From NCBI RefSeq assembly GCF_021129305.1, contig NZ_JAJOMB010000029.1, positions 1-64,000 on the forward strand: a stretch of DNA of 64,000 nt, written 5' to 3'. Of this stretch, positions 44,958-53,394 are shown in pieces. Origin of the DNA: Kineosporia babensis. Lineage in GTDB: Bacteria > Actinomycetota > Actinomycetes > Actinomycetales > Kineosporiaceae. The first letter of the stretch is position 1, and each line of letters starts with the position of its first letter. The translations under genes were made by a program, and so were the position numbers. The notes under the pieces were generated by a model that ran no database searches, was not told where the DNA came from, and saw only the letters and a list, made by a program, of their open reading frames with translations.

Positions 44958-45224
44958 TTACTCGCCGCCGCCCCCACCGCTGTCGCCGCCACCATCCCAA
45001 CCGCCGTCGCTGTCGGAACCACCGTTACCGCCGTTGGCGGTGGACGGGTTGCCGCGCCGGGAGGACCTGCGGGCCGACGGGAAGACCGTGAGCCCGAGCA
45101 GGTAGGCGGCGATCCCCACCACCATGGCCACGCCTACATGCACGCCGGCAGCTACGGCGGCGATTCCGACCGCCAGAGCGAGGATGAACGGGACCGGGCT
45201 GTTCCTGCGTCGTGTGCGAGCCAT
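44958..45224 (-). CDS. Small two-helix membrane protein with Gly-rich tail
   Basis: An 88-residue protein from an ATG preceded by AGGAGGAG. The N-terminus is basic (ARTRRRN). Two helices with almost no loop (about 11-29 and 32-49) are followed by a basic patch (SARRSSRRGN) and an acidic Gly-rich tail (GGNGGSDSDGGWDGGGDSGG). Charge distribution places both ends in the cytoplasm. I do not recognise the family. It has the same layout as the genes on each side. Confidence 0.75.
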   Translation of the reverse strand: MARTRRRNSPVPFILALAVGIAAVAAGVHVGVAMVVGIAAYLLGLTVFPSARRSSRRGNPSTANGGNGGSDSDGGWDGGGDSGGGGGE

Positions 45225-45324
45225 CTCTACTCCTCCTGAGCGCCGTCGGGCTTCCTGCCCGGTTTCTCTCTACCTCTACTGAGATGCAGAGGGGATCGAG
45301 AAAGTTCGGCGCAATCAGAACGAA

Positions 45325-45720
45325 TTACCAGGAACCGCCGCCCCCACCGCCGTCTCCTCCCCCACCGCTGCTGCCACCGGCGTCGCCACCCGAGCTGTGC
45401 CCACCACCGCTGGAACTGTGGCCGCCCCCGCCGTCGTACCCACCGACGTCCCCAGTTGTAGTGCTGGCGATCCCCGTACTGCCCGTGACCCCGGTAGAAC
45501 CCGAGCTTCCCCGCGAACCCGACGACCGACGTCCGCCGGTGGGCCCAGGGGCGCGAGTGGACTGCCGCTCCCAGATCGAGCCGACCACGAACGCGCTCAC
45601 GAAGGCGACCGCCGTGATCAGCACCGCCACTTCGGGCTCGGCGCCGACCACCACGCTGGTCAGGCCGGCCAGGACGGCGAAGATCACTTCTAGGATCAGC
45701 ACCTGCGTCTTACGGTCCAT
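45325..45720 (-). CDS. Two-helix membrane protein with long Gly/Ser-rich tail
   Basis: A 131-residue protein from an ATG preceded by GAGGGGGAG. Helix 1 is about 7-25 (LILEVIFAVLAGLTSVVVG) and helix 2 about 31-49 (AVLITAVAFVSAFVVGSIW). A basic stretch with RRSSGSR follows, then about 65 residues of Gly/Ser/Thr/His low complexity ending GGGGGGSW. No enzyme motif is present and I do not recognise the family. It is third in transcription-order relation to the cluster's downstream genes and shares their layout. Confidence 0.72.
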   Translation of the reverse strand: MDRKTQVLILEVIFAVLAGLTSVVVGAEPEVAVLITAVAFVSAFVVGSIWERQSTRAPGPTGGRRSSGSRGSSGSTGVTGSTGIASTTTGDVGGYDGGGGHSSSGGGHSSGGDAGGSSGGGGDGGGGGGSW

Positions 45721-45799
45721 CGCTCCCCCTCTGCCGAGAACTGCCCAAAGAACCTACGGGCGCAGTACGCGTTCCGATCCCCCAAGGGCAGCACCGAGG

Positions 45800-45843
45800 C
45801 AGCAAAGCCAGAAAGTCCCGGCCCGCATTGTGCGGGCCGGGAC
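45800..45843 (-). terminator. Rho-independent-type terminator within the Gly-rich cluster
   Basis: GTCCCGGCCCGC (45815-45826) pairs perfectly with GCGGGCCGGGAC (45832-45843) around ATTGT and is followed on the minus strand by TTTCTGGCTTT. It starts 14 bases after the stop of the first Gly-rich-cluster gene, so that gene is probably transcribed separately from the next. Confidence 0.85.
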
Positions 45844-45857
45844 CTCATCGATCCTGA

Positions 45858-46178
45858 TCAGTTGCTGGAGCCCCCTCCGTCGGCGCCCCCGCTCAGGCCG
45901 TCGGAGTACACCGGGACATTGTGGATCACCCCGTTTCCCGGCTGGTACATCTGATCCCGACGGCTACCGGCCGCCGGGGATCCCGGCCGGGCCACCCGAC
46001 GCGACGGTCCGCGGCCGGCCGACCGGTCCCGGCACAGGATCGCCCCGCCCATCAGCACTGCGGTTCCCACCAGACCGGGCAGCAGTTCCCCACCGGCCGC
46101 GCACCAGGCCCAGACCGCCAGCGCGCCGACCAGACCGAAGCCCAGCACCCGCAGCGCCCACTTCCGGATCGTGTTCAT
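45858..46178 (-). CDS. Small two-helix membrane protein with Gly-containing C-terminus
   Basis: A 106-residue protein from the ATG at 46178 (GGGGGT just upstream; a GTG four codons earlier is possible). Two helices (about 7-24 and 31-47, with a CAAGGE turn) are followed by a basic segment (RDRSAGRGPSRRVARPGS) and a tail ending LSGGADGGGSSN. It is the first of the four similar genes in transcription order and lies about 140 bases after aspS, with its own terminator. The function is unknown. Confidence 0.7.
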   Translation of the reverse strand: MNTIRKWALRVLGFGLVGALAVWAWCAAGGELLPGLVGTAVLMGGAILCRDRSAGRGPSRRVARPGSPAAGSRRDQMYQPGNGVIHNVPVYSDGLSGGADGGGSSN

Positions 46179-46261
46179 GCCTACCCCCACTTCGTGAACC
46201 TGTGAGCCCCCTCACATCAGGATCGGGCAATGATCGCCCCCGGAAGAAGGGGCAAACGGGT

Positions 46262-46295
46262 GAGTCCGGCCCGCAACCATCTGCGAGCCGGACTC
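46262..46295 (-). terminator. Terminator hairpin after aspS
   Basis: GAGTCCGGC (46262-46270) pairs with GCCGGACTC (46287-46295). An inner CGCA/TGCG pairing extends the stem. It is 23 bases after the aspS stop, with TTTG about 12 bases further along the minus strand. Confidence 0.65.
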
Positions 46296-46317
46296 AACCG
46301 GGCTGTCTGGAGGTAAC

Positions 46318-48126
46318 TCAGGCCTTCGCGGCCGGCTCACCCTGATCAGCAGCGCCCTCGGCCTTCGGCTTCGACGGCACGAAGTCCACCCCGGCCTCCT
46401 TGCGCTGGGCCTTGGTGATCGGCGCCGGGGCGGCGGTCAGCGGGTCGTAGCCGCCGCCGCTCTTCGGGAAGGCGATCACCTCACGCAGCGACTCGGCACC
46501 GGCCAGCAGCATCACGATCCGGTCCCAGCCGAAGGCGATACCGCCGTGCGGCGGGGCGCCGAACTTGAAGGCGTCGAGCAGGAAGCCGAACTTCTCCTGC
46601 GCGTCCTCCTCGCTCAGGCCCATCATCTTGAACACCCGCTCCTGCACCGAGCGCTGGTGGATACGGATCGACCCACCGCCGATCTCGTTGCCGTTGCAGA
46701 CGATGTCGTAGGCGTAGGCCAGGGCGTTGCCCGGGTCGGACTCGAACTTCTCGATCCACTCCGGCTTGGGCGAGGTGAAGGCGTGGTGCACGGCCGTCCA
46801 GGCGCCCGAGCCGACCGCCACGTCACCGCTGGCCACCGCGGCCGAGGCCGGCTCGAACAGCGGGGCGTCGACGATCCAGACGAACTCCCAGCGGTTCTCG
46901 TCGATCAGGCCGCAGCGCTTGCCGATCTCCAGCCGGGCGGCGCCGAGCAGGGCCCGGGCCTCGGAGGTGATGCCGGCGCCGAAGAAGACGCAGTCGCCCG
47001 GCTGGGCGCCGACCGCCTCGGCCAGGCCCGCGCGCTCGGCCTCGGAGATGTTCTTGGCCACCGGGCCGGACAGCGTGCCGTCCTCGGCGATCAGCACGTA
47101 GGCCAGACCGCGGGCGCCGCGCTGCTTGGCCCACTCCTGCCAGGCGTCCAGCTGACGGCGGGGCTGCGAGCCGCCACCGGGCATCACGACCGCGCCCACG
47201 TACTCGGACTGGAACACCCGGAACGGCGTGCCGGCGAAGTACTTGGTCATGTCGACCAGCTCGTTGCCGAAGCGAAGGTCGGGCTTGTCCGAGCCGTAGC
47301 GGGCCATCGCGTCGGCGTAGGTCATCCGCGGGATCGGCGCGGTGATCTCGTGGCCGATCAGCTTCCACAGCGCGGTGACGATCTGCTCGCCGACCGCGAT
47401 CACGTCGTCCTGCTCGACGAACGACATCTCGATGTCGAGCTGGGTGAACTCGGGCTGGCGGTCGGCCCGGAAGTCCTCGTCGCGGTAGCAGCGGGCGATC
47501 TGGAAGTAGCGCTCCATCCCGCCGACCATGAGCAGCTGCTTGAACAGCTGCGGGCTCTGCGGCAGGGCGTACCAGGAACCCGGCTTCAGCCGGGCCGGCA
47601 CCACGAAGTCGCGGGCGCCCTCGGGGGTGGAACGGGTCAGGGTCGGCGTCTCGATCTCGACGAAGTCCTGGTCCAGCAGCACGTTGCGGGCGGCCTGGTT
47701 GACCTTGCTGCGCAGCCGGATGGCCGCGGCCGGGCCGCTGCGGCGCAGGTCGAGGTAGCGGTACTTGAGCCGGGTCTCCTCGCCGACCTCGATGTGGTCG
47801 TCGAGCTGGAACGGCAGCGGGGCGGACTCGTTGAGCACCTCGACCTGGCTGGCGATCACCTCGATCGCACCGGTGGCCAGGGCCGGGTTCTCGTTGCCCT
47901 CGGGCCGCGGCGAGACCTCACCGGTGACCCGCAGGCAGAACTCCGAGCGCAGGCCGTGGGCCACGGACTCGTCGCGGACGACCACCTGGGCCACGCCGGA
48001 GGCATCCCGCAGGTCGACGAACGCCACCCCGCCGTGATCCCGGCGGGAGGCGACCCATCCGGTGAGGATGACGGTTTCGCCGACGTGGCCGGACCGCAGG
48101 GATCCGGCCGTATGGGTGCGCAGCAC
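46318..48126 (-). CDS. aspS: Aspartyl-tRNA synthetase
   Basis: A 602-residue bacterial-type class IIb synthetase from the GTG at 48126 (GAGAGG 8 bases upstream). The anticodon-binding OB fold comes first ([31 protein letters not shown]). Motif 2 follows ([29 protein letters not shown]), then the bacterial GAD insertion and motif 3 ([27 protein letters not shown]). A ~30-residue charged tail is added at the C-terminus. hisS, often adjacent in other actinobacteria, is not upstream here; a divergent radical SAM gene is. Confidence 0.97.
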   Translation of the reverse strand: MLRTHTAGSLRSGHVGETVILTGWVASRRDHGGVAFVDLRDASGVAQVVVRDESVAHGLRSEFCLRVTGEVSPRPEGNENPALATGAIEVIASQVEVLNESAPLPFQLDDHIEVGEETRLKYRYLDLRRSGPAAAIRLRSKVNQAARNVLLDQDFVEIETPTLTRSTPEGARDFVVPARLKPGSWYALPQSPQLFKQLLMVGGMERYFQIARCYRDEDFRADRQPEFTQLDIEMSFVEQDDVIAVGEQIVTALWKLIGHEITAPIPRMTYADAMARYGSDKPDLRFGNELVDMTKYFAGTPFRVFQSEYVGAVVMPGGGSQPRRQLDAWQEWAKQRGARGLAYVLIAEDGTLSGPVAKNISEAERAGLAEAVGAQPGDCVFFGAGITSEARALLGAARLEIGKRCGLIDENRWEFVWIVDAPLFEPASAAVASGDVAVGSGAWTAVHHAFTSPKPEWIEKFESDPGNALAYAYDIVCNGNEIGGGSIRIHQRSVQERVFKMMGLSEEDAQEKFGFLLDAFKFGAPPHGGIAFGWDRIVMLLAGAESLREVIAFPKSGGGYDPLTAAPAPITKAQRKEAGVDFVPSKPKAEGAADQGEPAAKA

Positions 48127-48240
48127 GGTGAGGCCTCTCGAAAGTAAGTCTGATCCTGATTGGACGCACGCGATTCTACGGACGCACGCGGCCGGGTTCA
48201 CGCGGGTTACCGCCCGCGCGCGCCGCGCTTGCTCTTTGCT

Positions 48241-48256
48241 TCGAACATATGTTCGA
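48241..48256. promoter_or_regulatory. Perfect LexA (SOS) box
   Basis: TCGAACATATGTTCGA is a perfect 16-base palindrome identical to the actinobacterial LexA consensus TCGAAC-N4-GTTCGA. It lies 8 bases before the ATG of the radical SAM gene, so LexA binding would block its transcription. The divergent aspS start is about 115 bases away. Confidence 0.9.
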
Positions 48257-48264
48257 ATGCGGGC

Positions 48265-49440
48265 ATGCGCTGGGACGGACAGCGGGTCGGCGGTGCCGTC
48301 CCCGGACCGATCGGAGGGACCGGTCCGGGGGCGGCTCCGGCGCTGCCCGACGCTTCAGCGCTACCTGGCCTGGACGCTCCGGCAATGCGGGCGATCAGTG
48401 GATTGCTGCGCACCGTCACCACGCCGGAGTTCACGGGCATCACGTTCCACGAGGTGGCCGCCCGCAGCGCGCTGAACCAGGTTCCGCCCGGCTCACCCAT
48501 GCCGTTCCGGTACACGCTCAACCCCTATCGCGGGTGCTCTCATGCCTGCGTGTACTGCTTCGCCCGAGGCACGCACTCCTACCTGGAGCTGGACACCGGG
48601 GCCGGGTTCGACAGCGAGATCGTGGTCAAGCTCAACCTGGCCGAGGTGCTGCGGCGCGAGCTGGCCCGGCCGTCCTGGTCGCGCGAGCACGTGGCCATGG
48701 GCACCAACACCGATCCGTACCAGCGCGCCGAGGGCCGCTACCGGCTGATGCCCGGGGTGATCCGGGCGCTGGCCGAGTCGGGCACCCCGTTCTCCATCCT
48801 GACCAAGGGCGGTCTGCTGCGCCGCGATCTGCCGCTGCTGCAGGAGGTCTCGGCCGCGGTGCCGGTCGGGCTGGGCCTGTCCATCGCGATCTGGGACGAG
48901 TCGCTGCACCGCAGTCTGGAACCGGGCACTCCCAGTCCCAGGGCCCGGCTGGAAGTGGTCCGCGCCGCCCGGGCCGCCGGGCTGCCGTGCGGGGTGTTCC
49001 TGGCGCCGGTCCTGCCCTGGCTCACCGATTCCGAGGAGCATCTCGACGAGGCGATCGGCCGGCTGGCGGGGGCCGGAGCCACCGGAGTCACGGTGGTGCC
49101 GCTGCACCTTCGGCCCGGCGCCCGCGAGTGGTTCTTCACCTGGCTGCAGCGCGAGCACCCCAAGCTGGTCCGGCGCTATCGCGAGCTGTACGGCAAGGGT
49201 GCCTACGCGTCCAAGGAGTACCGCCAGTGGCTGGGCGGCCGGGTGCAGCCGTTGCTCCGCCGGCACGGGATCAGCAACAGCGGGCCCACCTCCGGCATCG
49301 ACCGGGCAACTTCGGCCGGCCGAGGCGCCGGTATGGACGGCATCCCGGGAGACCCCGAAAGCCGTTTTCCCACCGGCAGTCTGCCCGCCGCCGCAAACTC
49401 CTCCGGCACCCCGGCCCGCGAACAACTCACACTGCTGTAG
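48265..49440 (+). CDS. Rv2578c-family radical SAM protein, LexA-controlled
   Basis: A 391-residue SPL-like radical SAM protein from the ATG at 48265; the frame runs further upstream but would cross the LexA box. The cluster-binding motif is Cys91-x3-Cys95-x2-Cys98 ([17 protein letters not shown]), followed by [18 protein letters not shown] and the barrel strands. The C-terminal ~60 residues are low complexity. The family is related to spore photoproduct lyase-type enzymes but its substrate is unknown. A perfect SOS box implies induction by DNA damage. As I recall, the mycobacterial homologue Rv2578c is in the LexA regulon. A leaderless mRNA is likely. Confidence 0.9.
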   Translation: MRWDGQRVGGAVPGPIGGTGPGAAPALPDASALPGLDAPAMRAISGLLRTVTTPEFTGITFHEVAARSALNQVPPGSPMPFRYTLNPYRGCSHACVYCFARGTHSYLELDTGAGFDSEIVVKLNLAEVLRRELARPSWSREHVAMGTNTDPYQRAEGRYRLMPGVIRALAESGTPFSILTKGGLLRRDLPLLQEVSAAVPVGLGLSIAIWDESLHRSLEPGTPSPRARLEVVRAARAAGLPCGVFLAPVLPWLTDSEEHLDEAIGRLAGAGATGVTVVPLHLRPGAREWFFTWLQREHPKLVRRYRELYGKGAYASKEYRQWLGGRVQPLLRRHGISNSGPTSGIDRATSAGRGAGMDGIPGDPESRFPTGSLPAAANSSGTPAREQLTLL

Positions 49441-49464
49441 AGCGTCCTCAGCCGGAAACCCCGT

Positions 49465-50163
49465 CTACATCACGGCCCGCAGGAACTCGTTGTCCCGGCG
49501 CTCGCGCCCGATCGTCGTCGGCCCGCCGTGCCCGGGCAGCACCAGCGTCGCGTCGTCCAACGGCAGCACCCGCTCCCGCAGCGAACGGTTCATCGCCTCC
49601 GGGTCCCCACCCGGCAGATCCGTCCGGCCGACCGAGCCCGCGAACAGCACGTCGCCGCTCAGCATCGTCGAGGTCAGCCCGGCCTCGGCCGCCATCCCCT
49701 CGGGCAGCCCGTCCAGGCTGAACATCACCGAACCCTCGGTGTGCCCGGGCGCATGCACCACACCCAGGTCCAACCCGGCCAGCGACAGCCGTTCCCCGTC
49801 GGCGATGGTGCGGATGTCGTCCGGTTCTTTCCAGCCGGTCTTGCCGTACTGCTGGCGCAGCATGTCGCCGAACGCCTCGGGCAGCGAACTGAGCGGATCC
49901 CGCAGCCGGTACCGGTCGTCCCCGTGCACGCTCAGCGCCACCCCGTGCGCCCCGCAGACCGGGGTCACCGAGAACACGTGGTCGATGTGGCCGTGCGTGA
50001 CCAGGACCGACGCCGGTTTCAGCCGGTACTCGCGCAGGACCTCGGAGAGCTGCTCGAGCACCGCAACCCCGGGATCGACGATCACGCACTCCTCACCCGC
50101 CGCCGGGGCGAGGATGTAGCAGTTGGTACCGAACACCTCTGAGGGGAACCCGAGCACGAGCAT
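49465..50163 (-). CDS. MBL-fold metallohydrolase, hydroxyacylglutathione hydrolase-like
   Basis: A 232-residue metallo-beta-lactamase-fold enzyme. The metal motif THGHIDH is at 56-62, further ligands lie in VHAPGHTEGSV and LSGDVLFAGSVGRTD, and the final His in LVLPGHGGPTTIGRE. This pattern is that of glyoxalase II-like thioester hydrolases; the actinobacterial substrate (a mycothiol or other thiol adduct) is not known. It is divergent from the cyclophilin gene, as in mycobacteria (Rv2581c/Rv2582). Confidence 0.9.
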   Translation of the reverse strand: MLVLGFPSEVFGTNCYILAPAAGEECVIVDPGVAVLEQLSEVLREYRLKPASVLVTHGHIDHVFSVTPVCGAHGVALSVHGDDRYRLRDPLSSLPEAFGDMLRQQYGKTGWKEPDDIRTIADGERLSLAGLDLGVVHAPGHTEGSVMFSLDGLPEGMAAEAGLTSTMLSGDVLFAGSVGRTDLPGGDPEAMNRSLRERVLPLDDATLVLPGHGGPTTIGRERRDNEFLRAVM

Positions 50164-50333
50164 TCTCCGAGCCTACTGGCCACCCGATTCGGCCCCGATC
50201 AGGGCGGCAGATGCGCTACCGTCCACCGCTCGGCACGTCGTGGCAGCTCACTGCGCCGATCGCACACCCTGTACCCCCTAGACTGCCTAACGGGTGACCC
50301 GCGGCAGGGGCTACAACAGCTGGAGGGAAGCAC

Positions 50334-51218
50334 GTGACCCCGAAGAATCGGGAGCGCGCGTACGAGAAGCGTCGTTACGAGGAGTGGCAGGAACGACAGG
50401 CTTCGAGACATGCGCACACCCGGCAGGTCCGGCAGAGACTGGCCGTCGGGGGCGGTGCGCTGCTCGTCGTGGTCGTGATGGTCGTGGCGTTCCTGCTGAT
50501 GAACGAGAGCTCCGACGACGAGACGGCGCCACAGGCCGGCAGCACTCCCGCCGCCTCGCAGCCGGCCTCGTCCGGTCCGGATGCCTCGGCTCAGAGCACG
50601 GCGAAGTCCACGTGCCCGGCGGTGGAGGTCAAGGCCCCGGACAGCCCGAAGCAGTTCGACGCCGTACCGGACCAGAGCCTGGCCGAGGGCAAGGACTGGA
50701 CGCTGGAGATGAAGACCACCTGCGGCGACATCCAGATCACGCTGGACGGCAAGGCCGCGCCGCAGGCCGTCTCCTCGATGATCCAGCTGGCCCGGGACGG
50801 GTTCTACGACGGCTCGCCCTGCCACCGGCTGACCACGGCCGAGCGGTTCGAGGTGCTGCAGTGCGGTGACCCGACCGGGACCGGCACCGGCAGCCCGGGC
50901 TACAGCTACGGGCCGATCGAGAACGAGCCGAGCAAGACCTTCGAGTCCGGCGGCACCAAGTTCCACACGTACGAGAGCGCAACGGTGGCGATGGCCCGGG
51001 CCGGTGGCGACGGTGAAAGCATGGGCAGCCAGTTCTTCCTGGTCTACGGCGACACCGACATCCCGGACGACGCCGCGGGCGGCTACACCGTGCTGGGCAA
51101 GATCACCAAGGGCCTGGACGTGGTGCAGCAGGTCGCCGAGGGCGGGGAGAGCACGGGCACCGGGGACGGCGCACCGGTGTCGGCCGTGTCGATCGTCTCG
51201 ACCAAGGTGTCCGGATGA
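50334..51218 (+). CDS. Membrane-anchored cyclophilin-type peptidyl-prolyl isomerase
   Basis: A 294-residue protein from a GTG with GGAGGGAA upstream. The basic N-terminus (RERAYEKRRYEEWQERQASRH) is followed by one helix (about 38-57) and a Ser/Pro/Ala spacer. The cyclophilin domain spans about 115-290: DGFYDGSPCHRLT, GSQFFLVYGDTDIPDDAAGGYTVLG and KGLDVVQQVAEGG. Three Cys in the exported part (STCPAVEV, TTCGDIQI, QCGDPTG) could form disulfides. It probably assists folding outside the membrane. The DUF349 gene follows on the same strand. Confidence 0.92.
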   Translation: MTPKNRERAYEKRRYEEWQERQASRHAHTRQVRQRLAVGGGALLVVVVMVVAFLLMNESSDDETAPQAGSTPAASQPASSGPDASAQSTAKSTCPAVEVKAPDSPKQFDAVPDQSLAEGKDWTLEMKTTCGDIQITLDGKAAPQAVSSMIQLARDGFYDGSPCHRLTTAERFEVLQCGDPTGTGTGSPGYSYGPIENEPSKTFESGGTKFHTYESATVAMARAGGDGESMGSQFFLVYGDTDIPDDAAGGYTVLGKITKGLDVVQQVAEGGESTGTGDGAPVSAVSIVSTKVSG

Positions 51219-51303
51219 GACGAAAGGCAAGGCCGGGCAGCATTCACGGGGCTAGCAAGGCATACGGGTTTTACATGGGTGGCGAAGCAGAAGGCGTGAG
51301 ATC

Positions 51304-52554
51304 GTGACCGGACAAGTATGGGGCCGCGCGGACGAGGACGGCACCGTCTGGGTGCGGACGGCCGACGGGGAGCGCAAGGTCGGCCAGTACCCGGGTGTCA
51401 GCCAGGACGAGGCGCTGGCCTACTTCGTGCGCAAGTACGAGGACCTGGCCGCGCAGGTGAGCCTGCTGGAGCAGCGGGTCAAGGCCGGGCAGGTCTCCCC
51501 CGCGGACTCCGAGACCACCATCAAGCGGCTCGAGCCGTCCATCAAGGACGCCAACGCCGTGGGTGACCTGGACGGGCTGCTCACCCGGCTGACCGGGCTG
51601 GCCCCGGCGGTGGAGCACCTGCGCGAGGAGACCCAGCGGGCCAAGCAGGAGGCGCGGGCGGCGATCGTCGCCGAGCGCACCAAGCTGGTCGAGGAGGCCG
51701 AGGGACTGGCCGGGGCCGACCCGCAGCGGATTCCCTGGAAGAGCTCGGGTGACCGGCTGCGGGAGCTGTTCGACGAGTGGCGCCGCCTGCAGAAGGAGTC
51801 GCGCCTCGACAAGCACACCGAGGACGAGCTGTGGAAGCGGTTCAGCCACGCCCGCACCACCTTCGACCGTAAGCGCCGGCACTACTTCGGCGCGCTGGAC
51901 GAGGAGCGGCACGCGGCCAAGGCGGTCAAGGAGGAGCTGATCTCCGAGGCCGAGGCGCTGAGCACCTCCACCGACTGGGGCAACACGGCGGCCGCCTACC
52001 GCGACCTGATGGCGCGCTGGAAGTCGGCCGGCCGGGCCGCGAAGAAGGACGACGACGCCCTGTGGTCGCGGTTCCGGGCCGCGCAGGACGCGTTCTTCTC
52101 GGCCCGGCAGAACGCGAACTCCGCGCTGGACGCCGAGTTCGCGGGCAACCTGCAGGTCAAGGAGCAGCTGGCCGAGGAGGCCGAGCGGATCCTGCCGGTG
52201 AAGGACATCACCGCCGCCAAGGCCGCGCTGCGGGAGATCCAGGTGCGCTGGGACGAGGCGGGCAAGGTGCCCCGCAACGACATGCAGCGGATCGAGGGCC
52301 GGCTGCGCCGGGTCGAGCAGGCCGTGCGGGACGCCGAGCAGGACAAGTGGAAGCGCACCAACCCCGAGGCCAAGGCCCGGGCGAGCGACATGGTCACCCA
52401 GCTCGAGCGCACCATCTCCGACGCCGAGGCCGACCTGGCCAAGGCCCAGGCCTCGGGTAACGCGCGCAAGATCAAGGAACTCGAGCAGTCGCTGGCCTCC
52501 CGGCGCGCCTGGCTCGAGCAGGCTCAGCAGGCGATGAGCGAGTTCACCGACTGA
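51304..52554 (+). CDS. DUF349 coiled-coil protein
   Basis: A 416-residue highly charged helical protein. It starts VWGRADEDGTVWVRTADGERKVGQYPGVS, an actinobacterial cap. Repeated DUF349 helical units follow (RLRELFDEWRRLQKESRLDKHTEDELWKRF..., AYRDLMARWKSAGRAAKKDDDALWSRFRAAQDAF and a third). A final coiled coil includes KARASDMVTQLERTISDAEADLAKAQ. The function is not established. In Streptomyces it also lies between the cyclophilin and rel genes. It has its own terminator. Confidence 0.9.
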   Translation: MTGQVWGRADEDGTVWVRTADGERKVGQYPGVSQDEALAYFVRKYEDLAAQVSLLEQRVKAGQVSPADSETTIKRLEPSIKDANAVGDLDGLLTRLTGLAPAVEHLREETQRAKQEARAAIVAERTKLVEEAEGLAGADPQRIPWKSSGDRLRELFDEWRRLQKESRLDKHTEDELWKRFSHARTTFDRKRRHYFGALDEERHAAKAVKEELISEAEALSTSTDWGNTAAAYRDLMARWKSAGRAAKKDDDALWSRFRAAQDAFFSARQNANSALDAEFAGNLQVKEQLAEEAERILPVKDITAAKAALREIQVRWDEAGKVPRNDMQRIEGRLRRVEQAVRDAEQDKWKRTNPEAKARASDMVTQLERTISDAEADLAKAQASGNARKIKELEQSLASRRAWLEQAQQAMSEFTD

Positions 52555-52570
52555 GCACTCCCACCGAAAC

Positions 52571-52619
52571 GGCGTCCGTCCGGAGCGAAAAGCTCTGGGG
52601 CGGGCGCCGTTCGCGTTTT
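52571..52619 (+). terminator. Rho-independent-type terminator after the DUF349 gene
   Basis: GGCGTCCGTCCGGAGC (from 52571) folds back on GCTCTGGGGCGGGCGCC (to 52608) across GAAAA with G-U pairs, then GTTCGCGTTTTC. It lies 16 bases after the stop. Confidence 0.75.
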
Positions 52620-52711
52620 CCACAGTGCCCGGGTCGGCGAGACCAGCCACTCATCCACAGGCCCGCTTGGCAACACGCGAGTAGGGTCTGCGACCAGGCA
52701 GCCTTGCTCAG

Positions 52712-53287
52712 GTGGAAATGCGTGACGCTGAAGGACCTTTGCTGGTCTCCGGGCTGGACGAGCGCGATGCGCTGCTGCGCGACGGGCTGGCCCGGGAAGT
52801 GCTTGATCTGGTGGTGGTCTCGCCGCTGACCCCGGTCACCCCGGAGATCAGGGCTCTGGCGGTGCGGGAGAAACTCGGCGAGTGGGAGACTGCGGCCCAT
52901 CGCGGCCGGGCGGTCGGGTTCGCTACTGCAGCATGGATTCTCACCGGCTCGTGGGCGGATCCGGTAGCCGGCCCGCAGAGGCTGGACCTGATCATCGGCC
53001 GCAATCGCCGCTCCCCGCGCCTGAAAACGGCTCGGGCGCGGCAGATCGACGTACCTACCGAGCATTTGCAGACCATCGAGACCCTGCAGGTGACCCGCCC
53101 GGTGCGGACCGCGGCGGACGTCGCCCGTGATCTCCCCTGCGATCAGGCGCTTGCCCTGCTGCGGCTGCTCCAGGAACTGCACGACGTGCATCCGCCCCAG
53201 GTCCTCGACCTGCTGTCGTTCATGCCCTACGCGCGGGGCGCCGCGGTGGCCCGGGAAGTGGTGCGGGAGTGGTCAGAACTGCGCTGA
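52712..53287 (+). CDS. Orphan protein, weakly AbiEi-antitoxin-like C-terminal half
   Basis: A 191-residue soluble protein (GTG start; an ATG two codons later is equally possible, with AGGTGGAA overlapping). The middle AHRGRAVGFATAAWILTGSWADPV and QRLDLIIGRN, then IETLQVTRPVRTAADVARDLP and a helical end, are reminiscent of the layout of actinobacterial AbiEi-type/transcriptional-regulator-like antitoxins. The N-terminal winged helix of that family is not evident, and no partner toxin gene is adjacent. It is convergent with rel. The assignment is tentative. Confidence 0.55.
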   Translation: MEMRDAEGPLLVSGLDERDALLRDGLAREVLDLVVVSPLTPVTPEIRALAVREKLGEWETAAHRGRAVGFATAAWILTGSWADPVAGPQRLDLIIGRNRRSPRLKTARARQIDVPTEHLQTIETLQVTRPVRTAADVARDLPCDQALALLRLLQELHDVHPPQVLDLLSFMPYARGAAVAREVVREWSELR

Positions 53288-53394
53288 GTTTCTTGCTTTG
53301 AGGACGCTCGAACTGGCCTGGGTGGCCAGCGCCGGGTTGCGTACTTACGGACGTCCGGAGCCGGCCGAACTGCCGACTCCGGTTTCGTGCTGGT

